From: a virus | Virus record (IMG/VR): IMGVR_UViG_3300005589_000047 | Span: 1 to 47,498 of that record | DNA length: 47,498 nucleotides | Reading direction: 5' to 3' (one strand) | The notes under the pieces: generated by a model | Seen by the model: only the letters and a program-made list of their open reading frames with translations | Database searches by the model: none | Told to the model about the DNA's origin: nothing | Part shown: positions 8,465-16,728 of the stretch, piece by piece | Layout of the letters: each line of letters begins with the position of its first letter | How positions within the stretch are numbered: position 1 is the first letter of the stretch | Program-made: the position numbers and the translations under genes

Positions 8465-8940
8465 GAATAAACTTTAATACAGGTAGGGTACAATCCCGGG
8501 TCCATGGTGTCGATCGTACTATCCGAAATTTAGCATACAATAATCAGAATGTACTACGCGCGGCACAAGAAGGTTGTGTCATGGCGGCGAGACATTTAAA
8601 ATTCAAAATACAAGCAAAATTCGGTAAGTATCAACAAGGATGGGCACCACTATCAATAGCTTATAGATTTAGGAAATTAGCCAAATATGGTACCACTGGT
8701 AAACCTCTAATCGCAGAAGGTAAGATGCAGTCTTCATTTTATATTAGAGAGCCACAGAACAAGCGGATCACTGCATCAGTTGCGTCTGATGATCCAAAAC
8801 TTAGATTTCATGTTAGTCCAGGTACTGGGTCTCCAGTTCCTAAACGTGATCCTGTATTTCCAACAGTTGAGGAAGAAGAAGATGCAATGCATAAGATCAT
8901 ACGGCGTAGAGTTGGACGCGCTGTGAATGGGAGGGGATAG
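8461..8940 (+). CDS. tail completion protein (HK97 gp10/Mu gpG-like)
   Basis: This is a basic protein of 159 residues. The middle part FKIQAKFGKYQQGWAPLSIAYRFRKLAKYG...GKPLIAEGKMQSSF and the later ASDDPKLRFHVSPGTG...RDPVFP resemble the phage virion morphogenesis (gpG/gpS) and HK97 gp10 families, in which GxMxxS and the final RxP(F)xP-type segment are typical. These proteins finish the head-proximal end of the tail. Position between neck and terminator genes agrees. The start ATG 8461 overlaps the upstream stop (ATGA). Confidence 0.65.
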   Translation: MRINFNTGRVQSRVHGVDRTIRNLAYNNQNVLRAAQEGCVMAARHLKFKIQAKFGKYQQGWAPLSIAYRFRKLAKYGTTGKPLIAEGKMQSSFYIREPQNKRITASVASDDPKLRFHVSPGTGSPVPKRDPVFPTVEEEEDAMHKIIRRRVGRAVNGRG

Positions 8941-8942
8941 AT

Positions 8943-9575
8943 ATGGGAATCGCAGATAAACCTATATTGCCAGCAATTGATTTTAATTTTGAGATGTCTA
9001 TACTCAAACAATTGGGTGACAGATTAAATGATAGTGCGATTGAGGCTCTATATCCTATTCTAGACAGAGATAATCTTGTAATAGCAATTGCATATCCGGA
9101 AGATTTTACAAAATTCCAAAAACCATCTATCATTCTGCAGAAAATGAATTGCATGATAGATAAAATAGCTCTCGGCAACTTCTTAGGTGTTAGAACAAAT
9201 GCTAATGAGGAAGTCGAAGATGTTCACGGTGTGGCCTATAAGATGAATTATCAATTTATAATTAATACACGTAATAATACAGATAAATGTTTATTACATG
9301 CACTGGTTCTCGACCACTTCTTAACGAAGAATAGAATTGATAATACAGGTGATTTTACATTATATGATTTCACTGGAGATGTACATACACCAGTCGAAAT
9401 AGGTACTATCCAATTATTGTCTGGATTTGATGGAGTTTCACTTGCGAGCAATAATAACAATGATTACGCAGGAACGATTTCATTCGATTCTCATGTAATA
9501 CAAACCGATGTTCCCACACAAAGTTTCGTTGATCTTGCGTTGGGGTATGACATCAATTATACTATAACGTTATAA
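8943..9575 (+). CDS. tail terminator-like protein (putative)
   Basis: This encodes 210 residues, with start ATG 8943 after gaggggatag. It lies immediately before the sheath gene, the usual place of the tail terminator that caps the tube and sheath. The first ~65 residues are helical (MSILKQLGDRLNDSAIEALYP) and the rest beta-rich, ending in DLALGYDINYTITL. It is longer than a typical gpU-type terminator. No signature motif is visible, so the function is inferred from position. Confidence 0.5.
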   Translation: MGIADKPILPAIDFNFEMSILKQLGDRLNDSAIEALYPILDRDNLVIAIAYPEDFTKFQKPSIILQKMNCMIDKIALGNFLGVRTNANEEVEDVHGVAYKMNYQFIINTRNNTDKCLLHALVLDHFLTKNRIDNTGDFTLYDFTGDVHTPVEIGTIQLLSGFDGVSLASNNNNDYAGTISFDSHVIQTDVPTQSFVDLALGYDINYTITL

Positions 9576-9587
9576 AGGAGGTAAACA

Positions 9588-10649
9588 ATGCCAAATAAAA
9601 TTATTGGTTCGAGTGAGATAGTCTCCGGCGTCATTCAGCCAAGTCCTGGTATTAAAAGAGTTTATATTATTGGTGCCAAAGGTACGGCTGGTTCTATGAC
9701 AGATCTACAGTCAGAGCTTACAATCAGCAAGGATGATGCCGAAGCAAAAATCGGTACTGGTACAACGATACCTGATCTCGTGGAAGCTGTTATAAATAAT
9801 GGTGGTCGTGAGATATATCTAACCACTATCGACACAGTTGAGGTAGAATTAGATGATAAGTACAATGCGGCACTAGACTTAATCTCAAATGATGATGCTA
9901 GACAATCAATTATTATACTTGATATTGCGGCTGAGGCTACAGTTACGGTAGCTATTAAAGCATGGCTGTCATTAATGGAGACAGCAAATAGACATCGTTA
10001 TTATATTCCAGGAATTGTGGCAGGAGACGATACAATCCCAGAGCACAAGACTGCGGCATTAGCATTTGCTGATAAACGTATTATTTATCCAGGTACTACC
10101 ACTCTTGAGGCTGGTGGCGGTGATACATCAGGTACAATTCAAGCCGCTCGATTTGCGGGTATATTCGCATCAGAAACTGCAGATCCAGCATTGCCACTTA
10201 ATAGTGTAGTAGTTCAAGGTCCAATTGGTCTCAAGGATGTAATTACTACAGTTGTAGCAGATGATTTGGTTGATAATCAGGTCACAGCGATGATAGCCAA
10301 TGGTGGTAACATTGAAATATACCGTACGGTTACAACATCTACAGATGCTAATTACGAGGCATTCACTACTGTATTGACTGAGGATTATACACTCGATAGA
10401 GTATTAACTAGACTTAAGACTGATTTCAAACGAAATAAGAAATCTGATAGAATACTTAATGCTATTAGAGATTCTGTTATTGATGAACTATTGACTGTTG
10501 AAAGCTTAGAGATAATTGAAGACTTTGATCAAGATTCAGTTGTAGTTAGGGCAGATCCTCAGGATAGCTTCGGCGCACTTGTTGATTATGCAATCAATAT
10601 TGTTACACCACTCTATACGCTTACTGTTAAGCAGAATCTTACAATTTAA
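9588..10649 (+). CDS. contractile tail sheath protein
   Basis: This encodes 353 residues behind a perfect aaaggaggt. The start (VSGVIQPSPGIKRVYIIGAKGTAG) is typical of sheath proteins of the Mu gpL/DUF2586-like group, as is the sequence of alternating domains with NNGGREIYLTTID and a C-terminal domain with TVESLEIIEDFDQDSVVVRADPQDSFGALVDYAINIVTPLYTLTV. The last strand extends toward the neighbouring subunit in known sheaths. The tube protein follows after 11 bases. Its presence shows that the phage has a contractile tail. Confidence 0.85.
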   Translation: MPNKIIGSSEIVSGVIQPSPGIKRVYIIGAKGTAGSMTDLQSELTISKDDAEAKIGTGTTIPDLVEAVINNGGREIYLTTIDTVEVELDDKYNAALDLISNDDARQSIIILDIAAEATVTVAIKAWLSLMETANRHRYYIPGIVAGDDTIPEHKTAALAFADKRIIYPGTTTLEAGGGDTSGTIQAARFAGIFASETADPALPLNSVVVQGPIGLKDVITTVVADDLVDNQVTAMIANGGNIEIYRTVTTSTDANYEAFTTVLTEDYTLDRVLTRLKTDFKRNKKSDRILNAIRDSVIDELLTVESLEIIEDFDQDSVVVRADPQDSFGALVDYAINIVTPLYTLTVKQNLTI

Positions 10650-10660
10650 GGAGGTCCAGC

Positions 10661-11089
10661 ATGAAGAAACTTAATATGAATCTCCAGCTATTTGCTGGAC
10701 AAGGTGTTAAATTAACAACATCGGATGACATATTTATCGAGGTAAATAACGTCCGAGTTGCTGGTGTACAAAACTACAATGTTGATTTTACATCTAATAA
10801 TAAACGCCATGATGCATTTGGTCAACGCGATGGTATTGGTTGGTCAGAATCTGAGCAAGAATATACTATTACATTGACTAGACTTTATCTAGAAGATACA
10901 GCCATCAATGATGGTCTTGACTTCTATGATATCGTTAATGAACAATTTAATATTGTTATCGACAAAAATGGCAAACGTACAACTTACTCAACATGTTCAA
11001 TACAAGGCATTAGAGAAGTTGGCGATCTTAAACAATCAGTTATGGAAACATTGACTGTACAAGCACTTACTCGAACAAAAACTAGCTAA
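10661..11089 (+). CDS. tail tube protein
   Basis: This encodes 142 residues directly after the sheath gene. The N-terminus contains MNLQLFAGQ, a short tag often seen on structural proteins of phages of Gram-positive bacteria. The body is beta-rich (DIFIEVNNVRVAGVQNYNVDF, EYTITLTRLYLED, FNIVIDKNGKRTTYSTCSIQGIREVGDLKQSV), as expected for a tube with a rolled beta-sandwich. An intact aaggaggtcc precedes ATG 10661. Tube identity rests on size, fold pattern and gene order. Confidence 0.8.
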   Translation: MKKLNMNLQLFAGQGVKLTTSDDIFIEVNNVRVAGVQNYNVDFTSNNKRHDAFGQRDGIGWSESEQEYTITLTRLYLEDTAINDGLDFYDIVNEQFNIVIDKNGKRTTYSTCSIQGIREVGDLKQSVMETLTVQALTRTKTS

Positions 11090-11111
11090 TTAAAATGAAG
11101 GAGGTACTGTT

Positions 11112-11600
11112 GTGATTAAACTATCAAGTTTGAGACGTGACGTGCCTCCTCACTCTATGCACGAATTCAAGGATGGGAACGGGAAACCAATTTTTGAATT
11201 TGCTATCGTTCTATTAAATATGGAACAGATTCGTAGATGTGGGGAGCAGGTCGTATTATTTAACAAGAATAATGAGGTTGATGATCCAAATTATAGTGAG
11301 GTAATATTTAATATTAACCTAGTATATCATTGCATGAGACAGCCAGATAATTTAGACATGCATATAGCAAATGGGATTGATGAGATCCAAGAATTCCTTA
11401 GTGAAGGTCGTATGAATTATATAGTAGAGCAATACTATCTACTTGAGGCCGTTCATTCTCCAAAATCACTAGAACTATTGACAAATGAGGAGATGGAAGA
11501 GCTAAAAAAGCTTATCGGGCAGATCCAATTGAGCAATTTAAGTACCATATCGCAAGCACATTTAAAGTCCTTCCTTCATCTACAGAATTTAAAAGGATGA
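11112..11600 (+). CDS. tail assembly chaperone, first part (gpG-like)
   Basis: This encodes 162 residues from a GTG start at 11112 (gaaggaggtact upstream). It lies between tube and tape measure genes, where gpG/gpGT chaperones sit. It is helical and acidic, with few distinctive motifs. Its last codons contain the heptamer T TTA AAA (11588-11594), and a -1 slip there enters the 79-codon frame that follows, giving a longer fusion. It would coat the tape measure protein during tail assembly and be absent from the finished virion. Confidence 0.7.
   Translation: MIKLSSLRRDVPPHSMHEFKDGNGKPIFEFAIVLLNMEQIRRCGEQVVLFNKNNEVDDPNYSEVIFNINLVYHCMRQPDNLDMHIANGIDEIQEFLSEGRMNYIVEQYYLLEAVHSPKSLELLTNEEMEELKKLIGQIQLSNLSTISQAHLKSFLHLQNLKG
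11588..11594 (+). promoter_or_regulatory. candidate -1 programmed frameshift site (T_TTA_AAA)
   Basis: In the zero frame the codons read AAT TTA AAA GGA TGA. The heptamer TTTAAAA fits X_XXY_YYZ. After a one-base slip the ribosome reads AGG ATG ACA GAC and continues into the overlapping frame to 11836. It lies 3 bases before the zero-frame stop, as in other tail chaperone pairs. Confidence 0.65.
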
Positions 11601-11836
11601 CAGACGAAGATTGGCTATGGCTATTCATTTGTCAACAAGTCAAGCACGATATGGAAGAAGAGCGAACATGTGGAGTCTGCCTGAGCAAATCAGAAGATGA
11701 CGATAGATGTATCAAATGTGGAGGATTGATTGGTAATACAGGCAAGAATCCAAATTTTGATCAAAACAGATTTGACAAATTAAAGGAAGGTGGTGACATA
11801 GATGCCACAGAGAGAGCGGATAGAGATAGCAATTGA
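11597..11836 (+). CDS. tail assembly chaperone, frameshift extension with zinc ribbon
   Basis: The 79-codon frame overlaps the end of the preceding gene by 4 bases. It carries a zinc-ribbon pair, C25-G-V-C28 and C38-I-K-C41, after an aromatic N-terminal segment (DEDWLWLFICQQVKH). It has no good ribosome binding site of its own (only aaaagg directly against the ATG), so expression by -1 frameshift from the upstream gene is more likely than independent initiation, although ATGA-type reinitiation is possible. The C-terminus overlaps the tape measure start by 35 bases. This matches the T extension of lambda gpGT, which binds the tape measure. Confidence 0.65.
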   Translation: MTDEDWLWLFICQQVKHDMEEERTCGVCLSKSEDDDRCIKCGGLIGNTGKNPNFDQNRFDKLKEGGDIDATERADRDSN

Positions 11837-13946
11837 GGCATATGACCAAGCAAGTGCGGTATATAATCAAGTAATTCATAATACTCAAACTATGGCTGGT
11901 AGAATGAATCAGTCATTTATGAGCATGTCGAACTCGTTGGGTAGATATAATCAGAGTATGAGATGGTTTAACCGTACTGCAATTGTGGCAGTATCAAAAT
12001 TCGCCTATGAAACTGGTAGGTATATCAATTCAGCAATCAAAGACTATGCGGATTTAGAGAGACAACATGCAAAGACAATGGGTGCACTTGCATCTAAGTT
12101 CGACAAAACTAATGAAGCACAGAAAAGATTCATACAAGGCTCAAAGGAACTTCGTGAGAGTGCTATACAACAAGCATTTACTGGACCAACTGGACAAGGA
12201 TCACTGTATACACCTGCCCAAATTTCACAAGCTCATACAGCACTTGCAAAAGCAGGTGTAGAAGACCCAGCGGCAATTGCTAGAATAACACCTAATATTC
12301 TTAAATTTGCTGGCGGTAATGATATATCTCCAGAAAAAGGTGCAGAATATGCAATTAATCTAAGTAAGATGTGGAATATACCATTAGAGGATATTGGTAC
12401 ATCATTAGATATGGTTACCAAGTCGGCTGATATGTCAACCATTAATATTGATCAACTTTTCCAATCAATGAAATATGCAGGTCCTATAGCTAATTCACTT
12501 AATCGTGATCTAGAAGAAACTCTAGCATTGATTGTAGAACTTGGTAATAAAGGTATTAAGGGCTCAATGGCTGGTACTGGCATACAGGCTATGATTACAA
12601 AGATTATGTCTCCTATTGGCAAAGGTGAGTCTGGCATGGCATCAGCACCATCTGATTATTCTAGAGAAATATTCCAAGCATTCAGTCAGGAGATCTTGAC
12701 ACCAGAGGGTAATTTGAAGCCTCTAGAAGAAGTTATGAATATGTTCAATGAAGTAGCTATGACTCTTAATGACCAAGAAACTGCATGGTTTGCACACAAG
12801 CTAATTGGTTTACGCCAAATGAAGGCAATATTGTCATTGTCTACAGGAGGTAGTGAATTAGGTGTTACGGCAGAACAAATTGTAGATTCTCAGGGTGCGG
12901 TTGATCTAAAATGGGATCAAATGATTAATTCGGCATTTGGTAGAGGTAGAGCATACGATGTAGTCAAGGAAGCAGTGCGAACTGATATTGGCGCTAGACT
13001 TGAGCCAGCTACAAATGCTATGTTTGATGAATTAATTGCGTTCTTACAAAATCCACAAACATATACAATTGATTATACTAAGCTTAGAACAAAATTTAAG
13101 GAAGCTGGTGGAAATATAGCAGAAAGGTATGGAGATGATGCAGGTGCAATGGCAGAAGAAATATTTGACCTACGAGCTAAAGCAACAGTTGGCGGAATTG
13201 CCAATCTCCCTCTTATTGGTGGAATTGGCGGTGGTGTTGTTGATCTATTGGAGGGTGACTTCATTGGTGCTGTTCAATCAGTAAGAGATGGTTTTGATAA
13301 GACAACAGAAAATATTAATCAATTAGATCCAGAATTACAAGAGATGGCAACAGGTATTAGAAACGTTGTAACAGCTCTAACAGTATTGGCAACACTCAAT
13401 ATAGGAACCAAAATCCTTGAAATGGTAACACGTGCATTAGGAACTATTACTGGTGTTGCAAATATGAATGTTGCGGCAGGTAATGTTATAGTTGGTGGTG
13501 CTGGTGGTGGTCTTGGTCCTTATGGCAATACAGGTACAGGTGCTCTTGCGGCATCAGGCGCATTGGGTGGATCGTCATCTTGGGCTACAATGGGCCTAAG
13601 TGGTGCACTTGCTATTGGCGGTACTGGAGCATTGATGTATGGCCTTAATAGAATGCAAGAAAATAATCCAATGGCTACGCGTCATTTTAATCGTATGGCT
13701 TATGATGTTAGAAATAATGCTGGTCTTGCAGATTTCAATGCAGGTATGGCTAATAGTATGGCTAAGGTATTAAATGATAAAGTGACACTCCAACCACCAA
13801 ATGTGAAAGTTGAAGTAAATGTTGACCAAAATGGTAAATATTCAACTACTACATTTATTGGTGACCAAAGTATGATTAATAGTGCAGAACAACGGTATGA
13901 TATGATAAGTTCACGATATGGCGATGGTGCCAGACAATTAGAATAG
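11802..13946 (+). CDS. tail tape measure protein
   Basis: This encodes 714 residues and is the longest gene of the tail region. The N-terminal half shows the TP901-type tape measure core: a helical start (IEAYDQASAVYNQVIHNTQ), then segments such as AGVEDPAAIARITPNILKFA and the SADMSTINIDQLFQSMKYAG / LNRDLEETLALIVELGNKG region. A Gly/Ala/Leu-rich hydrophobic part (about 430-620) contains possible membrane-inserting segments. If about 1.5 angstroms of tail per residue applies, the tail would be near 100 nm. The ATG 11802 start follows aaggaaggtggtgac and overlaps the chaperone extension. Confidence 0.88.
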   Translation: MPQRERIEIAIEAYDQASAVYNQVIHNTQTMAGRMNQSFMSMSNSLGRYNQSMRWFNRTAIVAVSKFAYETGRYINSAIKDYADLERQHAKTMGALASKFDKTNEAQKRFIQGSKELRESAIQQAFTGPTGQGSLYTPAQISQAHTALAKAGVEDPAAIARITPNILKFAGGNDISPEKGAEYAINLSKMWNIPLEDIGTSLDMVTKSADMSTINIDQLFQSMKYAGPIANSLNRDLEETLALIVELGNKGIKGSMAGTGIQAMITKIMSPIGKGESGMASAPSDYSREIFQAFSQEILTPEGNLKPLEEVMNMFNEVAMTLNDQETAWFAHKLIGLRQMKAILSLSTGGSELGVTAEQIVDSQGAVDLKWDQMINSAFGRGRAYDVVKEAVRTDIGARLEPATNAMFDELIAFLQNPQTYTIDYTKLRTKFKEAGGNIAERYGDDAGAMAEEIFDLRAKATVGGIANLPLIGGIGGGVVDLLEGDFIGAVQSVRDGFDKTTENINQLDPELQEMATGIRNVVTALTVLATLNIGTKILEMVTRALGTITGVANMNVAAGNVIVGGAGGGLGPYGNTGTGALAASGALGGSSSWATMGLSGALAIGGTGALMYGLNRMQENNPMATRHFNRMAYDVRNNAGLADFNAGMANSMAKVLNDKVTLQPPNVKVEVNVDQNGKYSTTTFIGDQSMINSAEQRYDMISSRYGDGARQLE

Positions 13947-13956
13947 GAGGTATAAT

Positions 13957-14772
13957 ATGACTTTACAGCTCGTTCGGATTGGCGATTATACCTTTCCACA
14001 TAATCCAAGAACATCAATGGGTAAATTAGAACGTAAATATGTTCGACATGCATATCCAGGTACTACCTATGAAGAATATGAAGATCTAGGACTTGGTAAG
14101 AGACAAATCACATTAACTGGTGAATTTTTCGGTGAAACTTATTTGACTGATTATCATAAGCTAGAAACATTTTTTAGTCTTGGCGGTGTTAGTACCTTTT
14201 ATCATCCAATACATTTTAATGTTCAGCATGTGTGTTGTTTAAGTCTGGATGCAAGTGTATCTAATACTGGACAAGAAGTAGTATATACTCTAGTACTTGG
14301 AGAACATAGACAAATACAGGCATTAACAGAGATCACTGCATCTGAGCCTGCTATTGATCCCGAAGATGCGGCAATTAGACAATTAGGTACACTCAGAAAT
14401 GGAGATACTGGTTCTGCTGTCGTAGAACTCCAAAATGCACTTATTAATAATGGATTTACATTACCATTATTTGGTGCTGATGGAATTTTCGGATCTGAAA
14501 CTGAAAATGCGGTACGTCAATATCAATCAGCCAATTCATTATCTATAGATGGTATCGCTGGTCCAATTACATTGACTGCTCTAGGTGTTGAATACTATGG
14601 TGGCGCTGGCAGAAATGGCGAAGAAAAACAAACATATATAGTCAGATCGGGCGATACTCTAGTACGGATTGCTTCTAAATTTGATTTAACATGGCAACAA
14701 ATAGCTGAGATTAACAATATAGCTGATCCTAGAGCCTTACAGGTCGGGTCGACATTGGTGGTGGAAATCTAA
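13957..14772 (+). CDS. baseplate/tail protein with peptidoglycan-binding and LysM domains
   Basis: This encodes 271 residues. Residues 1-125 resemble the N-terminal part of phage tail proteins that bridge tube and hub. Residues about 143-210 form a PG_binding_1 domain (LRNGDTGSAVVELQNAL, GADGIFGSETENAVRQYQ, DGIAGPITLTAL). Residues 226-270 form one LysM domain (YIVRSGDTLVRIASKFDLTWQQIAEIN...LQVGSTLVV). It would anchor the baseplate to the cell wall during injection; position after the tape measure matches XkdP-like proteins. No catalytic motif is seen, so it is a binder rather than an enzyme. Its stop overlaps the next start (TAATG). Confidence 0.8.
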   Translation: MTLQLVRIGDYTFPHNPRTSMGKLERKYVRHAYPGTTYEEYEDLGLGKRQITLTGEFFGETYLTDYHKLETFFSLGGVSTFYHPIHFNVQHVCCLSLDASVSNTGQEVVYTLVLGEHRQIQALTEITASEPAIDPEDAAIRQLGTLRNGDTGSAVVELQNALINNGFTLPLFGADGIFGSETENAVRQYQSANSLSIDGIAGPITLTALGVEYYGGAGRNGEEKQTYIVRSGDTLVRIASKFDLTWQQIAEINNIADPRALQVGSTLVVEI

Positions 14773-15848
14773 TGGATGTAAGAATAACAACTTCGGACAA
14801 CAAAATATATCAGGTTAATAGAGCTGAGGAATGGTATATAGAGAATGATGTTATGACCGATGCATCAGAATTTAATGTAGTATTATCCAATCATGATGGT
14901 GCATATTCCGGACTAATCAGGCGATTTGATCGTATTGAGATTATTATTAATGAAGAGGTTATAATATCTGGACTAATTGATCAAGTTGCCTATGATAGTT
15001 CTCAGGGCGGATCTAAAATGAGACTTAGTGGTCGTGATGATATTGGAATATTGATTGATAATGACGCATTGCCAATTACCACATCAAGTTTTAATACAAA
15101 TAAGTATATTACTGACAAATGTGATGAATATGGTATACGAAGTAGTATACCTACTTCATTGCCTTCAACACCTAGACTAATAGTCGGAACTGGAGAATCT
15201 GAGATATCAGTTATTAACAATTTAGCATTGTTTCATGAGAAATCAGTTATATTTGATAATGATACATTAATTGTAGATGATCTTGATATGAATGCCGATC
15301 CAACTTATTTGTTTTCATATGCTACAGGAATCGGTATCAAAGATGCTATACCACTAAAACGTACAGAAATTGTAGAAGATGGCTTACAGCTTGCTAGTGA
15401 AATTATCATACATGGGTCTATTAATGGTGGTAAAACAAAAGCACAGGGTACAGCAACAAATCCAGCACTTACTAGTATTAATATCAAGAAGCGTAAAACC
15501 ATTAGATCTTCCAATAACGATTCTGTATCTAAATATTCTGCTAGTGCATTAGATCAAGTTCAACGTAAGTTTAGAGAAGGTATAAAAATTACATCATATA
15601 TATTTGACACAGAATATGCAATCAAGCCCAACCGTACTGCTAGACTTATAGACTTAACTCATAAGATTAATTCTGTATTCTATATTAGTTCTGTTAGATA
15701 TCAGAAATCTATTAATGAAGGTTCAATAATTATAATAAATATGATCCCAGCAGATGTTTCATTTAATGTTATGTGGTCAAGCAATAATACGAGTGTTGTA
15801 CAGCCCGAGACTAAATCATTAGAAGAATTATTGGCGACGAGGAAGTGA
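14772..15848 (+). CDS. baseplate hub protein (gpD/XkdQ/Mu gp44-like)
   Basis: This encodes 358 residues. The start DVRITTSDNKIYQVNRAEEWYIEN and the pattern of EIIINEEVIISGLIDQVAYDSS, then a central ARDDIG/DIGILIDNDAL-like segment, match the gp27/gpP hub family that forms the central baseplate ring and holds the spike. The C-terminal third has beta-strands (TARLIDLTHKINSVFYISSVRYQKS) typical of the last hub domain. It lies between the LysM protein and the spike gene, as in XkdP-XkdQ order. The family call is by pattern and position. Confidence 0.75.
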   Translation: MDVRITTSDNKIYQVNRAEEWYIENDVMTDASEFNVVLSNHDGAYSGLIRRFDRIEIIINEEVIISGLIDQVAYDSSQGGSKMRLSGRDDIGILIDNDALPITTSSFNTNKYITDKCDEYGIRSSIPTSLPSTPRLIVGTGESEISVINNLALFHEKSVIFDNDTLIVDDLDMNADPTYLFSYATGIGIKDAIPLKRTEIVEDGLQLASEIIIHGSINGGKTKAQGTATNPALTSINIKKRKTIRSSNNDSVSKYSASALDQVQRKFREGIKITSYIFDTEYAIKPNRTARLIDLTHKINSVFYISSVRYQKSINEGSIIIINMIPADVSFNVMWSSNNTSVVQPETKSLEELLATRK

Positions 15849-15852
15849 TGTT

Positions 15853-16350
15853 ATGAATAATACCATACTTAAGCGACAAGCAGAAAGAAATAGGGATATC
15901 GTCCAAAACCAAAATACCCAATATAAACGCAATCAAATTGCAACTGCAGAGGGTGCCTCAAGCGATGGGAAAACTGTTTCCATCGCTAATAATTTTGTAG
16001 GAGACTATGATGCAACCAATTTTGAACCATATGGATTAGCATCTGGATTATTAAGCGGCTTATTAGTAGCATTGACAACCATTAATGAACAGCGTAGTGG
16101 AATAGTCGGTGTAGATCCGAATCATCCAGATCGTCCAGATGTAAATCCTGGTGAGGTTATTATTTATTGCAATGGAGATCAGCGTATTAGTCTCCTAGTA
16201 GATGGAACATTGATTGTTGAAGATGGTAATCATACAATTACTATGGGTTCTACAACATTTAGTTTGGTGTCATCATGGGGTACAACCATTAAATTTAACT
16301 CTGATAATACTGCATCTATTATTGACAAAGATGGGACAAGGAGGCTCTAA
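15853..16350 (+). CDS. baseplate spike/puncturing protein (Mu gp45-like)
   Basis: This encodes 165 residues. A polar N-terminus is followed by an OB-fold-like part and then a repetitive beta region GEVIIYCNGDQRISLLVDGTLIVEDGNHTITMGSTTFSLVSS. The short strands that alternate Gly/Asn/Asp with hydrophobic residues fit the triple-stranded beta-helix of Mu gp45/P2 gpV spikes. The tip ends near SDNTASIIDKDGTRRL; no HxH iron-binding motif is visible, unlike P2 gpV. It is preceded by aggaagtgatgtt and lies between hub and gp25-like genes, the expected place. Confidence 0.68.
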   Translation: MNNTILKRQAERNRDIVQNQNTQYKRNQIATAEGASSDGKTVSIANNFVGDYDATNFEPYGLASGLLSGLLVALTTINEQRSGIVGVDPNHPDRPDVNPGEVIIYCNGDQRISLLVDGTLIVEDGNHTITMGSTTFSLVSSWGTTIKFNSDNTASIIDKDGTRRL

Positions 16351-16351
16351 T

Positions 16352-16714
16352 ATGGCAGATATGCGACTTGACAATGATGATGACCTTGCCGTAACAGCGG
16401 CAGGTGATATTAGATTAGTTAGCAGTGAACAAGAAATAATCCAAATGGTCAACTTGGCTGTACGAACACGTATTAATGATGTTGAGTTTGACTTAGAATA
16501 TGGAAATGAATTATTCAGCAAGAAATTGAAATATGTTGATACTAGCATACCAACAGTTAGTCAAGATTCAAAAGATGCAATAAATAAACTTGATATTATT
16601 GATTCAATTGAGAATGTAGATGCTATTAGGGATGGTGCAGGTGTATTCCGTATCATATATGCTGTAACTACAACTTCGGGATTGATTGTCAATAGTACTA
16701 TACCATTACCATAG
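16352..16714 (+). CDS. baseplate wedge protein (T4 gp25/gpW-like)
   Basis: This encodes 120 residues from ATG 16352 (aaggaggctcta upstream); the same frame is open further upstream, but that part lies inside the spike gene and is not used. The segment LDNDDDLAVTAAGDIRLVSSEQEIIQMVNLAVRTRINDVEFDLEYGNEL is characteristic of the gp25/DUF2634 (XkdS) family, which initiates sheath polymerisation at the baseplate. Family size is 100-140 residues. It is followed by the gpJ-like gene, the universal order in contractile baseplates. Confidence 0.82.
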   Translation: MADMRLDNDDDLAVTAAGDIRLVSSEQEIIQMVNLAVRTRINDVEFDLEYGNELFSKKLKYVDTSIPTVSQDSKDAINKLDIIDSIENVDAIRDGAGVFRIIYAVTTTSGLIVNSTIPLP

Positions 16715-16728
16715 AAAGGAGGAATTAG

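Noticed and set aside
11597-11836. Independent zinc-ribbon gene
   Set aside because: Possible, but lack of a spaced binding site and the slippery heptamer before it make a frameshift extension more likely.
13957-14772. Lysozyme or endopeptidase function of the LysM protein
   Set aside because: Only binding domains are visible; no catalytic motif of muramidase, NlpC or transglycosylase.
16214-16351. Upstream extension of the gp25-like gene
   Set aside because: It overlaps the spike gene; ATG 16352 has aaggaggctcta and the family N-terminus starts there.
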